In this document: in pieces, positions 58,017 to 64,000 of the stretch
Layout: every line of letters starts with the position of its first letter
How positions within the stretch are numbered: position 1 is the first letter of the stretch
Assembly: GCA_001051155.2 (NCBI GenBank)
Contig: JYIP02000004.1
Span: forward strand, 1,365,576 to 1,429,575
Direction of reading: 5' to 3'
DNA from: Chrysoporthe austroafricana
Taxonomy: Eukaryota > Ascomycota > Sordariomycetes > Diaporthales > Cryphonectriaceae
DNA: 64,000 bases
Position numbers and translations under genes: made by a program
The notes under the pieces: model-generated
Database searches by the model: none
What the model saw: the letters and a program-made list of their open reading frames with translations, nothing else
Told to the model about the DNA's origin: nothing

Positions 58017-58947
58017 ATGTTTTCGAAGTACCTTGGCTTGGTATTGTGGGTTCTCGCAGTAGATGTGGCCTCTTTGCAATCACGGTTCCACGGAAAGAGG
58101 CAGACCAGCGAGATCTCTCACAACTGGTCTGCTCTCAGTGGTGGTTCACCTGGTCCACCTCGTTTCCTAGCCTCTCGCCAACTCATCGAGTGTCCACCAG
58201 GGTACATAACATGCGGACGAGGATGCATGCCTACCAATGGCGTTTGCTGCAGCGGAATCAAGTATGTTGATCTTCTGGGTACCTTCTCCTTCAAACTGCC
58301 TAGGTGGCATAGCAGACGTGGATACTAATTAATCGTTGTGATAACAGTCCGGGTTATTGCCCTTCCGGATACTACTGCCAGACCGACGGATGCTGTCCTG
58401 TAGGATTGAAGTCTCGCCAAGAACCTCTTATCTGTTTAGAGAATCATTACTCTAACATAACGATCTTCCCAAATAGATTGGGGAGCTGTGTGTGACCGGG
58501 CCAACGTCGTGCCCTTCCGGCTACGTGCCGTGCGGCGGGGGGTGAGCATAACTCGCACTCAAACACAGCTTGGCCAGGCCGCGATACTGACCTCGTCTCA
58601 GGTGTATGCTCAACACTCACATCTGCTGCCCGAACGGTCTCAATTGTTTCCCCGGGCAGGACTGCACACCTGACGGTTATTGTTCCGACAGGTGGGCCCC
58701 CACAGACACAACATCGATCTCCGCGGGCCAAACAGGGACACAGTCCAGTTCTGCCGGTAGCGCACAGGCTTCATCCAGCTCGAAGAGCGGGGCGACTAAT
58801 GTCTCCAGCACAAGGACCACGAGTTCTTTCAAATCGACAAGTTCAGCCGAAACCTCTATGATTTCGATGTCTATCAAGACCACGCAGTCTATCAAGGCCA
58901 CGCAAACCGGACAGAATACTACTGGTCCAGCGGTGACTACAATCTGA
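58017..58947 (+). CDS. Secreted Cys-rich protein with Ser/Thr tail
   Basis: A 235-residue protein in four exons: 58017-58261, 58348-58399, 58477-58541 and 58602-58947. A signal peptide (MFSKYLGLVLWVLAVDVASL) is followed by at least three related Cys units: CPPGYITCGRGCMPTNGVCC, then CPSGYYCQTDGCCP, then CPSGYVPCGGGCMLN leading to ICCPNGLNCFPGQDC. The spliced units join without a frame break. The C-terminal third is Ser/Thr-rich, as in cell-wall or GPI proteins, and ends in a short TTGPAVTTI with no clear GPI hydrophobic tail. The granulin-like spacing suggests disulfide-stacked modules. Function is unknown; effector or wall roles are possible. Confidence 0.75.
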
Positions 58948-59030
58948 TGAAGAGCAGAAACCCTTCTCGGACGGATTCTCGGTCAATTTCCATTTAAGGA
59001 ATGTGATCAAATCTTTTGCAACCGGTTATC

Positions 59031-59063
<33 letters not shown>

Positions 59064-60825
59064 ATATTCCTTAATGCATCACTACCAAGAGCTTCAGTTA
59101 CTCTTTTGTTCGAGCCTGATCAGTGACGGCCGACGATTAGCTTGAGATTACGACGGCCTGTGCGGGAGTCTCTCCTTACGACACAAGCCGTTTTGGCTCC
59201 TGTGAATATGGTCGCCTCCGTATGTGATAATTTTCTCGCACTTTGTGGTTATTATGTCATTGTTGAGGGCAAGTGGACTGTACAGACGAGAGGCCGCCGT
59301 TGTGTATTTGTCTGCCAGTCTGGTTGAAGCTGCCATACCATTATGTGTCCTGAGTAGCGTTTCATCTACGGCTATAACTCCATGATATGCGCCGAGAAGT
59401 AATATCATGCATCAGATTGGATCTTGGCATATGCGCGTCTAAATATCACATTAGTCTCGTCTTCTGTCTTGCCGCCTCGCATAGTGGCCGATCTACTATA
59501 GTACCGGTGGGTAACATGCCGGCATCTCCTTTTCTCCTAGCCCCCGCAGTGGGGCGGGCTGGGGTTTGCCTGTCGATGCCAAGGTAGAGAGGCAGCTTTG
59601 ACCAGACCAAGAAATTCCCGATTCGTCGAAAATGCCCCTTTGATGCAGGTCGTTGGCATACTTAGTTTCATTCTTCCTTGATCCACCTTCGGCAGCGATT
59701 TGTGTCATCGGCACGATCCGAGTAAATGCTCTCCTGTTCACCACCTAGCAGATATCGTCATTGATCTTTGTAGAGTAGCGCTCGAGCGCCTCACAAATTC
59801 TATGCGATGCTAACGGCCTCTGAGCGTACGGATCTGCATAGGAGAAGCTAGCGTCTAAATTTGTGCCCGTCTCCCTCTTGTGATCTGCACGTGTGCCTAT
59901 CATCGCCACGAACTTGCATAGATATTTGTCCTGACCCTGGAGGATCGCCCTTCGTCTAATGAGGCGGTCTCTATGCATGGGAGACAGACTTGAGACGACT
60001 TACGCCGATGTCCAAGAGTAGCTGACGATCACAGGCGTCTCACATCAACATCTACCATAAATGGGTACAGTAATTGTCAGCATCGTCTGGTCTTTGAGGC
60101 TGACGGAAGTTTAAATTGGGGCAGGCTGGGGTAGGCGCATAAGGTCCGCGCCGCAGCGGGAGAAAGGGTTCAAGGCCCAGGCGCCGAGACGAAACAGGCT
60201 CCGTCGCAGCGGGCAACTCACTGTTCAACGTACCGTTCAAAACTCTCCGGGAGGTGGGGACTCCGTTGAAACTTGTGGAGTGCCTGTGTCGGTATCCACT
60301 TGGCATATAGCCAAGTTCGACGTCCAAACAACGCCCTATGGGGCTCTACCGCCCGCTTAGGGTGGCGGCTACACAGCTCCCGTCACAACTTTGTCCAACA
60401 TGGGAATGCCGATGCGTTTACCTGACGCGCGTTCACTAGGTAATCCTGTCCGAGGTCGTGTTCGAGCAAGAAATCCGTCTGTGAAGATCATAGGTTTACA
60501 AGACCTTGGCAGCGTGGGTTGCGTCTTGGGCCAACATTATGGAACGACGCACTGTCAAGACTGCGGAGATTTCGATTATTCTGGATATTTCAGACTGTCT
60601 TAATAAGTGTTCCTAAGCCGTCGCTTGACTTATAGCAGTCTCCCTCGTCATCTTATTTTGTTTGAATGACTTTTCTTCGTGGCTGGCCCTTCTTGGAACA
60701 CCTGTGTGTTTCTAAACTTAGTCGTTCTTTCTTGCTTGCCTCAGCGCTGGGCGTTCGAGGCTTTTCTCTACGCTCATTTGCAGGCCATTTCGTTTATATG
60801 TTGATTAAGTAGAAGTTTCGTCAAG
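58948..60825. other. Intergenic region with A31 tract
   Basis: About 1.9 kb. An uninterrupted run of 31 A lies at 59032-59062, 85 bp after the Cys-rich gene. Frames at 59142-59327, 60052-60327 and 60391-60603 carry no recognised domain. No gene supported. Confidence 0.45.
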
Positions 60826-62442
60826 ATGGGGTTGAACCCGATCCGAGGCGTGAAGAACTTCTTTCATGAGCTCCGAACCGCCCCCGAAGCCCAGTACATC
60901 ACCTCAACCGCGGCCGAGACTCAGTTCCCTAGCGAGAAGTCACTTGTCGTTCCTGAGAAAGTCCACTACCTTGAGCGCAGCACTACTCTCAATCAAGACT
61001 TCTCTCACAGCACCTTCGACGATGAGCTTCCGCCGCGTCCCGTGAAGACGAAGAAGGAGGGCGGTCTCCTTGACAAAATTGTGAACGCAGCCGGTTCAAG
61101 ATGGTCTCTCGGATTTGTGATGTTGCTGCTGGTCGCCTGGGGTGTCTGGGGGATCATTATCAACGCCACGGACACCTGGCAAGTGGTCTTGCAGGATGTC
61201 TCGTCCCTCCAGTCCTACTTCTCTGCTACGCTTCTCATGCGCCAGCAAAACAATAACACCCGTGGATTGCTGAGTCGAATCTGTAGCCTGACGTCCCGAA
61301 GCAAGTCCAATGAGCGCATGGTTCGATCCCTCACCCCGGAGCAGAGAAGGACGCTCGCAACCTCGACCCACCAGATCAGGAGTGACATCCTCGAGGGACT
61401 GCACACAAAGGAAGATGCATTTGACAGGTTCTCCAACAGGGTGGCCAAGGTGGTCGGTCACCTGATCTCGCTCGGTATCTACACGGCGGCCATCATCGCA
61501 TGGGTCTTCCTCGGCATTCCTTCCCAGTTCTCCGACACTTGGCAGCTCTGGGTCAACACGGGTACGGCTCTAGAGATCACTTTCGTGACCATGTTCTTGC
61601 AGAACATCCGCAGGCAGCACGAGATACACATGGAGAAGACGGTCAAGAGCATCGAGCTTCTTGACAGGGAGGTTGAGATGCAGCTCCGCCGCATGACCGG
61701 AGACATGACGCCAAACCCAACGGTCCCCAGCAGACCCCCGACGCTGTCCCGATGGGTGAAGGCTATTGATATCTACGCTTTCATCATCGGCGGATCAATC
61801 GGTATTACAATCTCAGCCGTCGTCCTGACCCTGTGGATCGCCGTCGGCGAACCAATGCAATTCGACGACAATTGGTTCCTCATCATTGGCACCTACACGG
61901 GTCTAATTGGTTTCATTGATGGTTTCATCCTCAAGAACGTTGACTCGCGTGAGGCCCGGCTGGCAGAGAAGCACTTTCAGGATCTTCTAGAGCAGGACTC
62001 CAAGATCTTCTCTATCATCGGGATCCAGACACCGCCTGGGAGTGAGATCAAGAAAATGTCCCTCCACCAGCGTATAAGTGCCGCCATCGGTCGCGCGTGC
62101 GGGAGTTGTCTAGCCAGCTATATCGCCGTCTTCACCGTTGTGGCCCTTCTCATTGTCGCATCTGCGATGCAGTGGACCGAGACAGGCCAGCTTCTCTGCA
62201 ACACCCCAACCATGATTGTCGAAGGCTTTTTGTTGATCCTGTTGCTGCAGGCCCACAACATGGACGATGAGAAGAGGCGCATGAGCTATGACGATGTGCT
62301 TCACCGGCGCCTCATTCTCGACAAGCACCTGGCTGCTGGGAACGAAGATACGGATGGGTTTAACCTCGATGAGAAGGATGGCTCGGCCATAGAGACCTTC
62401 GCTATCAACGGCGTTGATGTCGAGATAGGTAAAGAGTTCTGA
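60826..62442 (+). CDS. FET4: FET4-type low-affinity iron/copper permease
   Basis: An intronless 538-residue membrane protein of the Fet4 family. A hydrophilic N-terminal ~85 residues precede the first transmembrane helix (SLGFVMLLLVAWGVWGIII). Five or more further helices follow, in pairs separated by basic loops: LISLGIYTAAIIAWVFLG, TALEITFVTMFLQNI, IYAFIIGGSIGITISAVVL, WFLIIGTYTGLIGFIDGFIL and YIAVFTVVALLIVASAM. The FVTMFLQNIRRQHE and LLLQAHNMDDEKRR segments are typical of the family. It would import ferrous iron, and possibly other divalent metals, across the plasma membrane. The start at the ATG after CAAG gives the full expected N terminus. Confidence 0.9.
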   Translation: MGLNPIRGVKNFFHELRTAPEAQYITSTAAETQFPSEKSLVVPEKVHYLERSTTLNQDFSHSTFDDELPPRPVKTKKEGGLLDKIVNAAGSRWSLGFVMLLLVAWGVWGIIINATDTWQVVLQDVSSLQSYFSATLLMRQQNNNTRGLLSRICSLTSRSKSNERMVRSLTPEQRRTLATSTHQIRSDILEGLHTKEDAFDRFSNRVAKVVGHLISLGIYTAAIIAWVFLGIPSQFSDTWQLWVNTGTALEITFVTMFLQNIRRQHEIHMEKTVKSIELLDREVEMQLRRMTGDMTPNPTVPSRPPTLSRWVKAIDIYAFIIGGSIGITISAVVLTLWIAVGEPMQFDDNWFLIIGTYTGLIGFIDGFILKNVDSREARLAEKHFQDLLEQDSKIFSIIGIQTPPGSEIKKMSLHQRISAAIGRACGSCLASYIAVFTVVALLIVASAMQWTETGQLLCNTPTMIVEGFLLILLLQAHNMDDEKRRMSYDDVLHRRLILDKHLAAGNEDTDGFNLDEKDGSAIETFAINGVDVEIGKEF

Positions 62443-63505
62443 GCAAATCGGCTGGCTGATGGTGTCCGAGTTTGTCAAGCCTCTTCTGGAAGCCTCGTAG
62501 AGGAATGGGGTGATGTACAGTACCACTCCCTCTCGTTTATCTCTCGATCAACCTAAAAAATAACCATGAGAGATTAGGAGCCGGTTGTGGGCACATGGTC
62601 GGGGACGGCTGTCTAACAGCAACGCACCGTGTCTAGTCAGGCCAGAGACAGGTATGCAGTTCGACTGATTGTTTTATGAGCAACAAATGCACGAATACAT
62701 GGAATAAAATGATACAGGCCTGGAACACCGACATTCTTTTGTGTTCAAACGTTCAGATAGTTGCCTGGGTAATTAGTAATATCCAGTACAAGGGCGAAAA
62801 TCCAGTCTCTTCAGGCAGCCGGATGCTCTCATGTAATTATGGTGAATTCGGATTATTACCTGTTTATAAACAGCTTCGGCTCTTTATATAAACTTCTTGG
62901 TGCTGCGACTAAAATCGTCCACGGTCCAGCGTACCAGTCGGTGGTGAGATCCATATGTACAGAGGAAGACCACGGCCAGGGCAACAGTCACTATGCTTCC
63001 TACTTGAGCGTACTGTTAAATGAAGCAGTTGTAATAAAAGTTTCGATCCTGCCACCAGTGTGTAGTGTTAGGCAGAATTTGCTAGTGCCAGCGTCGTTCT
63101 TTCGTTGGACGCCAACGGTGCTTTCCTCCGTGGTGGAGTAGTGAAGTTAGTGATCGGCCAGGCGTTGTCATCCCGTGCTGAGACGTCATCAAGCCGTCAC
63201 CCATATATTAAACGATAGGGTCGCGACCGCTCTTGACCATACCTAAAAAGCTCAACTATCTCAAACGACTTGCAGGAGCGAATAGGTCCAGGATACGTCT
63301 CAGGAAGGAACATCGGAATCCAATCCACAAAATGTCGTCTACTCGCCAGGCCCTGTCCACTTCCTGAGCTCTCCTCGACTCCATCTCCTTCACACAGTCA
63401 AGAAGCGCAAGAATAACAGCTTTGCGCATCTCCAGTTCATCAGATTCGACACGAACACGCCCTTCTCTGGACATCAGATCCTCATTGCACACATCCCCCT
63501 TCAAG
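62443..63505. other. Intergenic region
   Basis: About 1.06 kb between two plus-strand genes. The minus-strand frame at 63256-63684 overlaps the next gene and is a shadow. Nothing else recognised. Confidence 0.45.
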
Positions 63506-64000
63506 ATGGCACAACTCAATGTCGACTCGCAGTTCATCCACGAGGTGACAAAGAGGGAGAACGACCTCACCGGCCAGGCCGACCCAGTCCGGCGCGGTCC
63601 CACCGCCCAGGCCCAGAAGCACATCGGCGAAAAGATCGACGGCGATGTCGTCTCTGACATCACCAAGGGCGAGGCCAAGATCACTCAGCAGGGTGCTCCC
63701 GTTGCTGGAGGGCCCGCTGCCTTTGCCCAGAGCGAGGCTGCGAAAGCTGCTCACAGGCAGGTACGCTGCATCAAACAAGCATGGCCGTTAGGCAGGGGGA
63801 AAACTATTAATTGATTCCGGCGATATTTCCAGGCCACCTCGTCTGCTCAGCAGGAGACGCATTCAGGCGTTCTGGATTCGGAGACGATCTCTCGCATTAC
63901 GGAGGCGGAGTCTGAGTTCACGGGCCGGGACGAGCTCATCAAAGGCGGACCCACGGCTCAGGCGCAGAAGCATGCTGGCGAAGCCATCAACTCCCAAAAC
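63506..64000 (+). CDS. SMP (seed maturation/LEA-like) domain protein, cut by right edge
   Basis: The first 141 residues of a protein with repeated units of the SMP type. One is TKRENDLTGQADPVRRGPTA, followed by QAQKHIGEKIDGDVVSDITK. Another is ITEAESEFTGRDELIKGGPT, with QAQKHAGEAINSQN at the edge. The repeats are ~60 residues long and Ala/Gln-rich. Intron 63761-63832 (GTACGC...CCAG) joins them in frame. In fungi such proteins are found with stress and dormancy genes; the molecular role is not settled. The gene continues past 64000. Confidence 0.8.

Noticed and set aside
59032..59062. A31 tract as the tail of a retrotransposed element
   Set aside because: No LINE or SINE sequence precedes it and no target duplication was found; it follows a normal multi-intron gene.
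63256..63684. Minus-strand frame overlapping the SMP gene
   Set aside because: It is opposite to a clearly spliced SMP-repeat gene and has no recognised domain.

Overview
The window is nuclear DNA from a filamentous ascomycete, most likely a sordariomycete. It has short spliceosomal introns (about 41-146 bp, GT-AG with a few GC-AG), widely spaced genes on both strands, fungus-specific families (Zn2Cys6 regulator, SAT-type polyketide synthase, CYP52-like P450, F-box and GMC families) and secreted Ser/Thr-rich proteins. No bacterial, viral or organellar gene was recognised. Gene models below were spliced by eye, and their exon lengths sum to whole codons unless stated.

Positions 1 to about 19.4 kb hold a meroterpenoid gene cluster with the enzyme set known from ascochlorin/ilicicolin biosynthesis. 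In order it has a non-reducing PKS (cut by the left edge), an A-PCP-R reductase, a UbiA farnesyltransferase, a flavin halogenase, a P450 fused to its reductase, an integral-membrane terpene cyclase, a second P450 and a Zn2Cys6 regulator. By family knowledge, the PKS would make an orsellinate-type acid, UbiA would farnesylate it and the A-PCP-R enzyme would reduce the acid to an aldehyde. The halogenase would then chlorinate, the P450-CPR fusion would epoxidise the farnesyl tail, the cyclase would form the cyclohexanone end and the last P450 would desaturate it. Four gene pairs are divergent and share promoters. Next to this set (20.8-24.9 kb) lies a further divergent pair, a CYP52-like P450 and an HHxxxDG acyltransferase. 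These could hydroxylate and acylate the scaffold, so the product may be an oxidised or acylated ascochlorin relative.

From 25 to 31.6 kb the sequence is gene-poor and worn. It contains an LPAELRN-type protein gene with an unclear splice, a 620-bp element with inverted ends, a hairpin repeat, an O-methyltransferase remnant, a frame-broken reading frame at a T25 run and a small conserved gene with a one-base frameshift.

From 32 to 64 kb come mostly dispersed genes: a secreted SGNH esterase, a PPxY protein, a Cys-X5-Arg phosphatase, a short-chain dehydrogenase, secreted Ser/Thr-rich and Cys-rich proteins, an aspartic protease ending in KDEL, an F-box protein, a fumarate-reductase-type flavoprotein, a YwbE-domain protein, a GMC oxidoreductase, a FET4-type iron permease and an SMP-domain protein cut by the right edge. 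A single N at 41701 sits between two identical 47-bp copies, the mark of a forced contig join.
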